DNA from: Acidimicrobiia bacterium
GTDB taxonomy: Bacteria; Actinomycetota; Acidimicrobiia; Spongiisociales; UBA4744
DNA: 41,749 bases
Direction of reading: 5' to 3'
Assembly: GCA_029863625.1 (NCBI GenBank)
Contig: JAOTUY010000024.1
Coordinates: 1 to 41,749 of the forward strand
Shown here piece after piece: positions 23,876 through 31,098 of the stretch (position 1 is the first letter of the stretch; every line of letters begins with the position of its first letter). A program made the position numbers and the translations under genes. The notes under the pieces were generated by a model. It saw only the letters and a list, made by a program, of their open reading frames with translations. It was not told the origin of the DNA and made no database searches.

Positions 23876-24724
23876 TCAGCCGGGTCCAAAAGCCGGAACC
23901 AGGTTGCGGGCAATCAACGTGGCCGCCACCAGCACGACCCAGATAGCGCTCATGCCCGCCATGGCCGGTCCTCCCGCTACGACGGCGGTGAGGAGGGAGC
24001 CCCCCAGCAGGGTCCAGCGAGCCGAACGCAGCCTGAAGAAATCCAGCATCTCAGCGGTGTAGTCCGTCTTGGACACCGGAACGTAGCCGGGCAGAAAGAG
24101 GCCGGCAACGATGCCGGCGGCCATCAGCGCCAGCGATGCCGGCCCGGGCGCTTGCCCTCCCGATGCGAAGGCACCGGACAGGATGACACCGGCCGAGGCT
24201 GTGGCCGACACGACGAACGCCGCGACCAGGCTGTGCGCTCCGGCGGGATTGGGGAGACGGTGGTCACGAGCCAGCGCGTAGGCAAGCGTCAACGCTGCCA
24301 CCCATCCTGTGACGGTCCGGCCCGCGAAGAACGCCGCCGCGGGCAAGAAAACCAATCCGTCCAAGAGGGTTGGCTTGAGGCCGGTGCTGCGCAGAGCGAT
24401 CCGGGTAGCCAACAGGAACATGAGCGATGCGCCAAGATTGCCGGGCCCGGCCAGCAGCCGGCCGGCTACCGCCAGAATCGCTGCGAGGTTGGCGGTGCGT
24501 GCTTCGTCGGGGTCGATCTCCCTGGCAATGGCCCATGCCAGGAAAACTGTGACGCCTGCATTGGCCGCCGGGCCGATGGCATTGGCGATCGAGCCGTGCT
24601 GCTCCAACTCGACGGCCATCACGATCAGACCGCCGAGAACTGCGACGGCCAGGTGGAACTGGTGCGTTCGCAGCTGCGGGTCAATGGTGCGGGCGATAGC
24701 CGTGATAGAGGTCAGACGAGACAT
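23876..24724 (-). CDS. Polytopic membrane protein, unknown function
   Basis: The 282-residue protein has about eight hydrophobic segments, including LAVAVLGGLIVMAVEL, ANAGVTVFLAWAIA, AGIVAGLFLPGYVPV and SAIWVVLVAATLIARNLVPA. Charged loops such as REIDPDEARTAN and RLRSARWTLL separate them. I do not recognise a family. It has no substrate-binding signature or ATP-binding motif. The start at 24724 is followed closely upstream by the heptamer repeat of site B, and the nitrobindin gene lies upstream on the same strand, so read-through transcription is possible. Confidence 0.75.
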   Translation of the reverse strand: MSRLTSITAIARTIDPQLRTHQFHLAVAVLGGLIVMAVELEQHGSIANAIGPAANAGVTVFLAWAIAREIDPDEARTANLAAILAVAGRLLAGPGNLGASLMFLLATRIALRSTGLKPTLLDGLVFLPAAAFFAGRTVTGWVAALTLAYALARDHRLPNPAGAHSLVAAFVVSATASAGVILSGAFASGGQAPGPASLALMAAGIVAGLFLPGYVPVSKTDYTAEMLDFFRLRSARWTLLGGSLLTAVVAGGPAMAGMSAIWVVLVAATLIARNLVPAFGPG

Positions 24725-24734
24725 GAGCAGGAGG

Positions 24735-24790
24735 TTATTGGTTTTGGGTTCTTTGTTTCTGCCAAGAACTAAGAACTAAGGACCAAGAAC
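24735..24790. repeat. 7-base-period repeat, site B, inverted arms
   Basis: Eight units in perfect register: TTATTGG, TTTTGGG, TTCTTTG, TTTCTGC, then CAAGAAC, TAAGAAC, TAAGGAC, CAAGAAC. The first four are in the opposite sense to the last four, so the whole block can fold into one long imperfect hairpin. The right end overlaps the last codons and stop of the nitrobindin gene. Confidence 0.75.
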
Positions 24791-25258
24791 TTTCTCCAGA
24801 TCGGCATGGAGGTGGATGCTCAGGTCTTGGCCGACGGCAGCCATATCCAACTGATAGCTCAAGGTTGTGCCGGTGACAGAGATCATTCGTTTGACGGCGG
24901 ATACCTGCTTGGCTGTCGGGCTGACACCGACGAGGGTGCTGGTCAATTCGATTCGGGAGCCTGAGACGGTGCCGGCCAGGATCTCGGTGATGCCGCTCGG
25001 CTGAGCGAGGACCAGTTCGACCCTTCCCTCTGCAACAGGTCGCAGATACCCGGTCTCCGAATGCATTGGGTATCCGTCGACCGGGTTCCAGGTTTTCTGA
25101 ACGTAGAACAGAAACGGTCGGCCGTTGTGGGAGAATTCAATCTCCTCTCCGTAGACGAACGGTTCGATGGTGGGGTACTCCCCCTTGCCTTCGCCCCGCC
25201 AGCGACCGAGGAGAAACGCGAGTGGTTCGACCGCCGGGTGGTGTGCTGCATCGATCAT
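24776..25258 (-). CDS. Nitrobindin-like haem-binding beta-barrel protein
   Basis: The 160-residue protein has the signature PLAFLLGRWRGEGKGEYPTI (GxWxGxG), followed by EIEFSHNGRPFLFYVQKTW and HSETGYLRPV. This is the ten-stranded barrel family of nitrobindin/THAP4 C-terminal domains. Members bind ferric haem and react with nitric oxide or peroxynitrite; a histidine near the C-terminus (SIHLHADLEKV) is the likely axial ligand. The ATG at 25258 has AAGGAGG ten bases upstream, so the long upstream frame is not part of it. The final VLGP and the TAG stop are encoded by heptamer repeat units. Confidence 0.87.
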   Translation of the reverse strand: MIDAAHHPAVEPLAFLLGRWRGEGKGEYPTIEPFVYGEEIEFSHNGRPFLFYVQKTWNPVDGYPMHSETGYLRPVAEGRVELVLAQPSGITEILAGTVSGSRIELTSTLVGVSPTAKQVSAVKRMISVTGTTLSYQLDMAAVGQDLSIHLHADLEKVLGP

Positions 25259-25421
25259 GAACCATGGACCTCCTTGGAAGTGCAATCCAGAGTAAACAAG
25301 CTTGCGGTCGTTGTCCTCGGGAGCGATTCCCTCAGCGAAGGTTGGGGCCCATACGAAGATCGTATCTGCGAGACCCAGTACTAGGTTGGTTGGGCAACTG
25401 CCAATCTGCCGACGGGTGATC

Positions 25422-27485
25422 ATGACCACGAAGAAGACCCACCCTGGCCGATCATGGAGATTCGCCTCTGCCCAGTTTGAGACCGCTCGCTTTCTAGGGC
25501 TCTCGCTGCTGGTGGGTGTTCTGGTCGGGGCAGGAGCGGCGCTACTCATCTGGGCGGTTGATTGGGTTGGCGAGGGCTCCAGCTGGGCCGCGGACAACAC
25601 GAGTCTCGGCCGGTTCGCCATTCTGGTGAGCGTGCCCCTCGGTCTGCTGGCCGCCTGGTGGATCGGCGCCAAAGTTGCGCCCGAGGTAGCCGGGGACGGG
25701 GTACCCGAAGCGACCATCGGGCTGGCCGTCCACGCCGGGTACCTGCCCACCCGCTCCGTACCACTCAAGCTCCTGGCGACTGCTCTGACGCTCGGCGGCG
25801 GAGGGTCGGCCGGTCGAGAGGGTCCGATCGTCCAGATAGGAGCGACCATCGGATCATCGGTGGCCCGCCGAACCGGACTCGGAGAGGACAAGATCAGGAG
25901 CTTGGTCGCAGCCGGAGCCGGAGCTGCGATCGGCGCCAGCTTCAATGCTCCGATTGCCGGGATGCTCTTTGCGATGGAAGTGATGTTGCGGACGTTCTCG
26001 GTGCGGCACCTCAGCGCAGTCGTAGTCGCCTCCGTCGCGGCGGCTGTGACCAACGAGAGTCTGGTTGGATCTGATGAGCTGTTGCGAGCTCCGAGATACG
26101 GCGTAATCGACCCGCGGGAATTGGTCTTGTACGCGGGAGTCGGACTGATCGCCGTGATCGCCGGATACGGTCTCCTGAAGATGCTCAGCCTGACCGAGAA
26201 CCTGGGCGAGCGGCTCGGAAAAAATGGGTGGATACGGCCGGTCGTGGCAGGGCTCCTGGTCGCGGGTATCGGTTACTTCGAGCCTCACATTCTCTCTACC
26301 GGCCAGCGGTTTGTTGCCGAGGTCCTGGATTTCAGCCAGCTGGGGCAGGAGCTGTGGTGGATCTTGCTGCTCCTGGCCGCCCTGAAGATCATCGCCACCT
26401 CGGTGACCATCGGTTCGGGTGCGTCCGGCGGGGCGTTCATGCCCAGCCTGTTCATCGGAGCCACTCTGGGGGCGGCCTTTGGCGAGCTGATGGCCCCGGT
26501 GTGGAGCATCTCTCCGCTGCGGCCCGGAGCCTTCGCCGTAGTGGGGATGGCTGCAACTTTTGCAGCTGTAGCCCGGGCTCCGCTCACCGCGATCCTGATC
26601 GTGTTTGAGATCACTCAGGACTATGGCCTGGTTCTGCCCTTGATGCTGGCCGTCATCTTGGCCACGTTGATCACAGACGTCATCCATCCCGAATCGGTCT
26701 ATACGTTGCCTCTCGCCAAGCGTGGAATCCAGCTGGTCAGATCCAGTGAGGTGGACGTGCTCGACACGGTAAAGGTTGGTGATGTCATGTCGCTCAAACC
26801 GCTGACAGTTCCCGTCGGTATGCCGGTAACAGAGGTTCAGGCGATTCTCGATCGGGGCCGCCGCCATGGGGCGGCGGTGCTCGACGAGAACAACCGGTTG
26901 GCCGGAATTGTGAGCATCAACGATGTGCTCCGCGCCCATGGACCCTCCGAGTCGATGAGCGTGGCCGAGGTGATGACGCGCCGTCCGGTGACTGTGTCTC
27001 CCAGCACGCGCGTCAGTGTCGCTCTCGAGCGGATGGCAGCCCTTGGTGTTGGCCGCCTGCCGGTTGTTGCTGAAGATGACGTCCTCAGCTTGGTGGGGAT
27101 GTTCCGGCGGGAGGACGCGGTGCGTGCTTATCACCGGGCGTTGAGCGAGAAGACAGATCACGATCTAGCCCTCGATCGGCTACGGCGGCGGACGCATCCA
27201 GGGGCCGAGTTCTTCGACTTCCGGATTCCGCCCGGATCGATGGCGGACGGCAAGTTCCTTCGTGAGGTCAGCTGGCCGGAAGGCTCCACGATCGTTTCTG
27301 TGCGGCGGGGCCGGGTCGTGTATGTCCCCACCGGGAACACGCGTATTGTCCGGGATGACGTTCTGACGGCCTTCGCGACACCGGCCGCCCGGGTCGCCGT
27401 CATCGAGAGGCTCAACGCCACCGGCGACGAACCCACGGCGGAAATCCCGGTGATAGACGGGTCGAGGGGCGAAGAGCCGGAGTGA
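25422..27485 (+). CDS. CLC-family chloride channel/transporter with CBS pair and TrkA-C-like tail
   Basis: The 687-residue protein has a CLC membrane domain (about 25-430) with the three anion-pathway motifs GDGVPE (91-96), GREGP (131-135, gating glutamate E133) and GGAFMP (336-341). Two CBS domains follow (about 450-505 and 512-570; VGDVMSLKPLTVP and AEVMTRRPVTVSP), then a C-terminal region resembling the RCK/TrkA-C fold (FFDFRIPPGSMADG, VVYVPTGNTRIVRDDVLTAF). At the internal proton-glutamate position the sequence reads LFAMEVMLRTF, with valine where the exchanger has its second glutamate, so it may not be a classical proton antiporter. ATG 25422 gives the usual short N-terminus. Confidence 0.92.
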   Translation: MTTKKTHPGRSWRFASAQFETARFLGLSLLVGVLVGAGAALLIWAVDWVGEGSSWAADNTSLGRFAILVSVPLGLLAAWWIGAKVAPEVAGDGVPEATIGLAVHAGYLPTRSVPLKLLATALTLGGGGSAGREGPIVQIGATIGSSVARRTGLGEDKIRSLVAAGAGAAIGASFNAPIAGMLFAMEVMLRTFSVRHLSAVVVASVAAAVTNESLVGSDELLRAPRYGVIDPRELVLYAGVGLIAVIAGYGLLKMLSLTENLGERLGKNGWIRPVVAGLLVAGIGYFEPHILSTGQRFVAEVLDFSQLGQELWWILLLLAALKIIATSVTIGSGASGGAFMPSLFIGATLGAAFGELMAPVWSISPLRPGAFAVVGMAATFAAVARAPLTAILIVFEITQDYGLVLPLMLAVILATLITDVIHPESVYTLPLAKRGIQLVRSSEVDVLDTVKVGDVMSLKPLTVPVGMPVTEVQAILDRGRRHGAAVLDENNRLAGIVSINDVLRAHGPSESMSVAEVMTRRPVTVSPSTRVSVALERMAALGVGRLPVVAEDDVLSLVGMFRREDAVRAYHRALSEKTDHDLALDRLRRRTHPGAEFFDFRIPPGSMADGKFLREVSWPEGSTIVSVRRGRVVYVPTGNTRIVRDDVLTAFATPAARVAVIERLNATGDEPTAEIPVIDGSRGEEPE

Positions 27486-27505
27486 GTCACTTCACTCTTC
27501 GCCGG

Positions 27506-27540
27506 CCAAGTTCCAAGTACGAGGAACCAAAAACCAAGAA
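27506..27540. repeat. 7-base-period repeat, site C
   Basis: Five units in register: CCAAGTT, CCAAGTA, CGAGGAA, CCAAAAA, CCAAGAA. It lies 20 bases after the stop codon of the CLC gene and is enclosed by GCCGG and CCCGGC. Confidence 0.7.
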
Positions 27541-27598
27541 GGCCCGGCGATAGACGGGCTTTCGTTCCGTATACTTCGCTCCAAGGAGGTGAGTTGAC

Positions 27599-27775
27599 GT
27601 GCTTCGGAGCGGAATGCGTGTGCGTGAACTGACGAAGAAGATCGGGCAATCGGGCCGTACCGGCAAGGTCATCCGGGTTGAGGGCGACAACGTCGAAGTG
27701 CTCTGGGAGGACGGCCACACGAGTCTCCTATCAGGCGCCCTTCTGCAACCTATTCGCACGGCGAAGATCTCCTAG
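27599..27775 (+). CDS. Small DUF1918-like protein (58 residues)
   Basis: A GTG at 27599 follows a near-perfect Shine-Dalgarno AAGGAGGTGA at nine-base spacing. The protein reads MLRSGMRVRELTKKIGQSGR, then TGKVIRVEGDNVEVLWEDGH and TSLLSGALLQPI. It looks like a small SH3-like beta barrel, with the V.V.WEDGHTSLL pattern similar to the actinobacterial DUF1918 group. An in-frame ATG at 27614 is an alternative. The function of such proteins is not known. It stands alone between the CLC gene and a histidine-kinase relic. Confidence 0.72.
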   Translation: MLRSGMRVRELTKKIGQSGRTGKVIRVEGDNVEVLWEDGHTSLLSGALLQPIRTAKIS

Positions 27776-27795
27776 CCGACCGAGACACCCCGGGG

Positions 27796-28100
27796 CTAGT
27801 CGGTGCAGGCGGGGAGTGAAAGCTCGAAGAAGCTGCCGCGCGGTCCGGACCGGTACGCCAGGTCGCCACTCAGTCGGGCCGGTTGTCGGCAAATCGTCCC
27901 AGCCCCACCGACGCTGGTTGGGTGTTGTCGGTGTTTGCAAGTTCGTATGGTTTGAAGATGGAGTCACGGTTCTTCTCGGGAACCCAGGGTTTGTCATCGG
28001 AGACCATCACGAGTGCCGTGCAGTTGCTGCGGCGCACCGCCAGACCGATGTCGTGCTCGCTGTAGCGGATCGTGTTGGTGAGCGGAACCCTCGAGAACAG
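27796..28100 (-). pseudogene. Histidine-kinase ATPase-domain relic
   Basis: On the minus strand a C-terminal kinase (HATPase_c) piece is readable: LTNTIRYSEHDIGLAVRRSN (N-box region), LVMVSDDKPWVPEKNRDSIF (degenerate G1 box), KPYELAN and QPASVGLG (G2). The frame then breaks. In the shifted frame it resumes RQPARLSGDLAYRSGPRGSF followed by FELSLPACTD and TAG at 27796. The dimerisation domain and the phospho-accepting histidine are missing. The relic ends against the 3' end of bpa. No response regulator is near. Confidence 0.75.
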
Positions 28101-28110
28101 AACGGATGAA

Positions 28111-28569
28111 TCAGAGATAAGTGCCCGGGTACGACGTATCGTCGGGATGGCCTTCGATAGCCTTCTTCTGACGGACCTCGGCCAGTTGCGCCTGGGCTGC
28201 CATCTGCTGCGTCCACAGACTCGCCTGGATACCATGGAACAGACCTTCTAGCCAACCGACCAGCTGTGCCTGGGCGATGCGCAATTCCGATTCGGACGGT
28301 ACCTCGGACGTGAGCGGCAAGAAGACCTCGTCGAGTTCCGCGCGGAGATCGAGCGACAAGACTTCTTTGAGCTCATCCAACGATCGCTGGTAGATCCCCA
28401 GGAGTCGTTTTCGCCCTGCCTCATCGAGCGGCGCCTGGCGCACTTCATCGAGGGTGGCCCGGGTCATGGAGGCAATCCGGATCAGCTTGCTTGGCTGGCT
28501 GACGGTTTCATCGCCGTCGCTGTCTTCGGTGTTCTCAACGACCTCGGGTCTTACCGGTTTCTCAGCCAT
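28111..28569 (-). CDS. bpa: Bacterial proteasome activator Bpa (PafE)
   Basis: The 152-residue protein matches the DUF2587 family: SKLIRIASMTRATLDEVRQA, PLDEAGRKRLLGIYQRSLDE, LDLRAELDEVFLPLT and RIAQAQLVGWLEGLFHGIQA. These helices form a dodecameric ring that opens the 20S proteasome for ATP-independent degradation of unfolded proteins. The extreme C-terminus, which docks into the proteasome alpha ring, is GTYL; the mycobacterial form is GQYL. Docking should survive because the penultimate tyrosine is kept. Proteasome genes themselves are not in the window. It is 26 bases downstream of the membrane protein at 28596-29597. Confidence 0.93.
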   Translation of the reverse strand: MAEKPVRPEVVENTEDSDGDETVSQPSKLIRIASMTRATLDEVRQAPLDEAGRKRLLGIYQRSLDELKEVLSLDLRAELDEVFLPLTSEVPSESELRIAQAQLVGWLEGLFHGIQASLWTQQMAAQAQLAEVRQKKAIEGHPDDTSYPGTYL

Positions 28570-28595
28570 GCGCTCCTACGTCCTCCCTCTCAAGG

Positions 28596-29597
28596 TTACT
28601 CGGCGGGCGGCAGGTCATCTCCAACCGGATCGGGCGGCAAGGGGGGCCAGTCGGGTCGATCCGGGCTCGGAGGGAGCTGAGATCCCGGTGTTTCCGGCGG
28701 GCTTGCCGGAGGTGGGGCGCCGATGTCGGCGGCCAGACGGCTCAGGTCGAATGGCTCACGGCGGGTGCGGAGATCGAAGTACAAAACGGCCAGAACCGAA
28801 ACAACGAAAGGTGTTGTGGCAACGGCGATGGCGACCGACACTGCCATGCCTGCCCCCACTCCACCTTCGTCTGGCAGAAAAGCCTGGATAATCCGGGAAG
28901 CAATCCCGCCCAGCACGGCGACGATCAGCCAGGTGGTGAGCAGCGTACCGAACGTCGGCCACCATCGGCGCCTCACGAGATTGAACGCTCGGGTCAGGGC
29001 ACCGGACGGCGAGGTTCCTTCTATGACCAGGATGGGAATCGCCGGCGCCCAGGAAATGGCCAACCAGGGCACCACGATCAACCACGCAATCACTGCAAAT
29101 GCTGCCGGGGCACCGGCTCCGTTCGACGTCGAGGCAGTGACCCCTACCAGCAGCCATACCCCGGAACTCAGAACGCCGATGGCGACGACGATGAGCAAAC
29201 CGGTGACCAAGATGGCCGGCAGGCGACGAAATGCCGAGGCGAGCGATATTCGCCAGTCCGGATTCGCGCCGAGGTATATCTCAGCAACCGCCCGCATGCT
29301 CCCAGCCGAAGCCAAAACGGCCGCCCCCGATTGGATCACGGCGGCGAGACCGGCGGCTCCGAGAAAACGAAGCATGTCCCCCAGCAGAGCCTCATCGATG
29401 ACGGGATTGGGGTCGGTGAGTTGCTGAGCCAGGTCCGGGGGTATAGCCGCGTTCAGGATCAGGTAGGAGGCGACACCGGCAGGGACCACCACAACGGCCA
29501 CCAACAGCATCAAGGCGCGCCAGTGGCGGGCGTAGATCTTGAAGGCGGTGTCGATGATCTCACCGAGGCCAAGTGGCCGTAATGACTGTTGGTTCAT
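28596..29597 (-). CDS. Polytopic membrane protein with proline-rich tail
   Basis: The 333-residue protein starts MNQQSLRPLGLGEIIDTAFK and IYARHWRAL, a motif of the actinobacterial glycerophosphodiester phosphodiesterase membrane-domain-like proteins. About six hydrophobic segments follow (for example LMLLVAVVVVPAGVASYLIL, ILVTGLLIVVAIGVLSSGVW, AVSVAIAVATTPFVVSVLAV). The last 50 residues are proline-rich and cytosolic-looking (PPPASPPETPGSQLPPSPD). No catalytic motif is visible. An in-frame extension up to 29672 is rejected because it would translate the heptamer repeat of site D. Confidence 0.8.
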   Translation of the reverse strand: MNQQSLRPLGLGEIIDTAFKIYARHWRALMLLVAVVVVPAGVASYLILNAAIPPDLAQQLTDPNPVIDEALLGDMLRFLGAAGLAAVIQSGAAVLASAGSMRAVAEIYLGANPDWRISLASAFRRLPAILVTGLLIVVAIGVLSSGVWLLVGVTASTSNGAGAPAAFAVIAWLIVVPWLAISWAPAIPILVIEGTSPSGALTRAFNLVRRRWWPTFGTLLTTWLIVAVLGGIASRIIQAFLPDEGGVGAGMAVSVAIAVATTPFVVSVLAVLYFDLRTRREPFDLSRLAADIGAPPPASPPETPGSQLPPSPDRPDWPPLPPDPVGDDLPPAE

Positions 29598-29607
29598 GGC
29601 GAGGAGC

Positions 29608-29698
29608 GTACTTCGTACTTTGTACTTTGTACTTTGTATCTCGTACCTCTCAACGGGACCGTCGTGCACCACGAAGTACTAAACACGACGTACAAGGT
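29608..29698. repeat. 7-base-period repeat, site D, inverted arms
   Basis: The left arm has GTACTTC, GTACTTT three times, GTATCTC and GTACCTC (29608-29649). The right arm, after 21 bases, has ACGAAGT, ACTAAAC, ACGACGT and ACAAGGT (29671-29698), the opposite sense. The block lies between divergent genes, directly upstream of both starts (29597 and 29744). Confidence 0.75.
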
Positions 29699-29743
29699 AT
29701 GCCGTTTGTTCTAGACTATCGATAACCATCCAGGAGCCGGCCG

Positions 29744-29962
29744 ATGGCAGACGACGATTACCCACGGATTCTCGACGCCGCGCATGTAGCGGAGTTGCTC
29801 AGCATGAATGTGCAGATGGTTCGCAAGTACGCGCGGGAGGGCCGTATTCCGGCCTATCGCCTGCCGGGCGGACGAACGTTCAAATTCTTTCGCGATGAGA
29901 TCTTCGAATTCTTGAAGTCCCACCCGGTACAAAAAGAAGAGTCAGAGCACTCGGAGGGATGA
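29744..29962 (+). CDS. Excisionase-type helix-turn-helix DNA-binding protein
   Basis: The 72-residue protein is a single MerR-like/HTH_17 domain: RILDAAHVAELLSMNVQMVR as the helix-turn-helix, KYAREGRIPAYRLPGGRTFK as the wing, then FFRDEIFEFLKSH. It has an acidic tail. This build is shared by phage excisionases and by host regulators such as BldC. With no integrase near it (the recombinase is 22 kb away), a host regulator is more likely. The ATG at 29744 follows a weak CAGGAG box, spacing about nine bases. Confidence 0.87.
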   Translation: MADDDYPRILDAAHVAELLSMNVQMVRKYAREGRIPAYRLPGGRTFKFFRDEIFEFLKSHPVQKEESEHSEG

Positions 29963-30009
29963 GCTCAAGGTCGTATCCTTCCACCTTCCACGGCCGGCCG
30001 AAGGTCGGC

Positions 30010-31098
30010 CTAAAGGTCCGGCAAGAGCACTCTCGCTGCCCAGGCGACCGGGTCTCGTAGTTCAGCGAGGTTGGGGAAGGCAGTGGCGTCGTTCCACAAT
30101 CTGTCGAGGGCATCCGTGCCCCATCTTCGAGCGACCTCGGAACAGAACTCATTGCCCAACTGGTACTGCTCCTGTTTGAGTTCCAGGCCCAGCATCCGGT
30201 TGATGATCTGTTCGCCTTGGGAGGGCTCCGCCCGGCGCCGGTTCATAGCATTTCGCATCTGGTCGAGGTCGGGAAGCATCTTCGGGGCGGCTCGATCCAT
30301 GAGATAGTCGGCGTAACCCTCGATCACTGCCATGAATGCCTGGATGGCTTCGAGGATGGGTCGCTGCTCGGGAGTCGTAATGAGGCCGGCCAAACCAGCC
30401 GGATCACTGAGAACAGACTCAAACTGATCCGGGTCTGAGAAACTCTGCAGCTTCTCGGTCAAGGAAGTGGGATCCAATTCGAGACCGTCCAGATATCGAG
30501 CGATGAGCTCGACAAACGCCGGGCGAACCCACGGCCGGGCGAACTGGGCCTGATGGATCACCTCGTGAAGGGCCACCCACAACCGGACCTGGCGCGCATC
30601 CAGATGGTTCTCGGCCGCAAACGCTTCGACGTTGGGCACGACCAGATAGAGGTCGCCGGCTTCGGCGGGGGGTAGGCCGATGTCGAACTGTCCCAGGATT
30701 CGGTGGCTGAGGAAGCCGATCATGATGCCCATCTGCGCGCCAAGGATGGCGGGTCCGAGGGGTACCATCATGCCCTCGAGTGGGCCGCCTCCGCCGGATG
30801 CGCTCAGTTTCTCGGCCAACGGCTCCACCAGGTACCGGAAGCTCTCGAGATTGGAGGCAGCCCAGGCAGCTCGGTCGACCGGTATCGCGTCAATCGCGTT
30901 CCCCAGGTCGAGGCTGGTGGCTTCGGCGACTTTCATCTGGGCGAGCCTGGTCAGATCCCGATACTCCTCGGCCAACCACGGTTCGATCGGCTCGGGTTCG
31001 CCGGCCAGATGCCGGGAGATCTCTCCTGCCAGCTTCCAGTTCACCGGGCCCGGTTGGTTGAAGAGCTCAATGAGCTTGGCGAAGAGGTCGTCGCTCAC
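30010..31098 (-). CDS. Zinc-dependent metalloprotease, DUF2342 family
   Basis: The 362-residue protein carries the zincin motif LWVALHEVIHQAQF (H178, E179, H182). Its residues 105-160 (GPAILGAQMGIMIGFLSHRI, YLVVPNVEAF) are typical of DUF2342, a family annotated in actinobacteria as zinc-dependent metalloprotease or as F420-biosynthesis-associated protein. A third zinc ligand is expected in the downstream helices and I cannot assign it. The ATG overlaps the stop of the HtrA-like gene by four bases (31095-31098), so the two proteases are translationally coupled. Confidence 0.9.
   Translation of the reverse strand: MSDDLFAKLIELFNQPGPVNWKLAGEISRHLAGEPEPIEPWLAEEYRDLTRLAQMKVAEATSLDLGNAIDAIPVDRAAWAASNLESFRYLVEPLAEKLSASGGGGPLEGMMVPLGPAILGAQMGIMIGFLSHRILGQFDIGLPPAEAGDLYLVVPNVEAFAAENHLDARQVRLWVALHEVIHQAQFARPWVRPAFVELIARYLDGLELDPTSLTEKLQSFSDPDQFESVLSDPAGLAGLITTPEQRPILEAIQAFMAVIEGYADYLMDRAAPKMLPDLDQMRNAMNRRRAEPSQGEQIINRMLGLELKQEQYQLGNEFCSEVARRWGTDALDRLWNDATAFPNLAELRDPVAWAARVLLPDL

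Noticed and set aside
29598..29672. N-terminal extension of the membrane protein at 28596-29597
   Set aside because: The extension would be translated from the heptamer repeat (IQSTKYKVRST) and lacks a ribosome-binding site.
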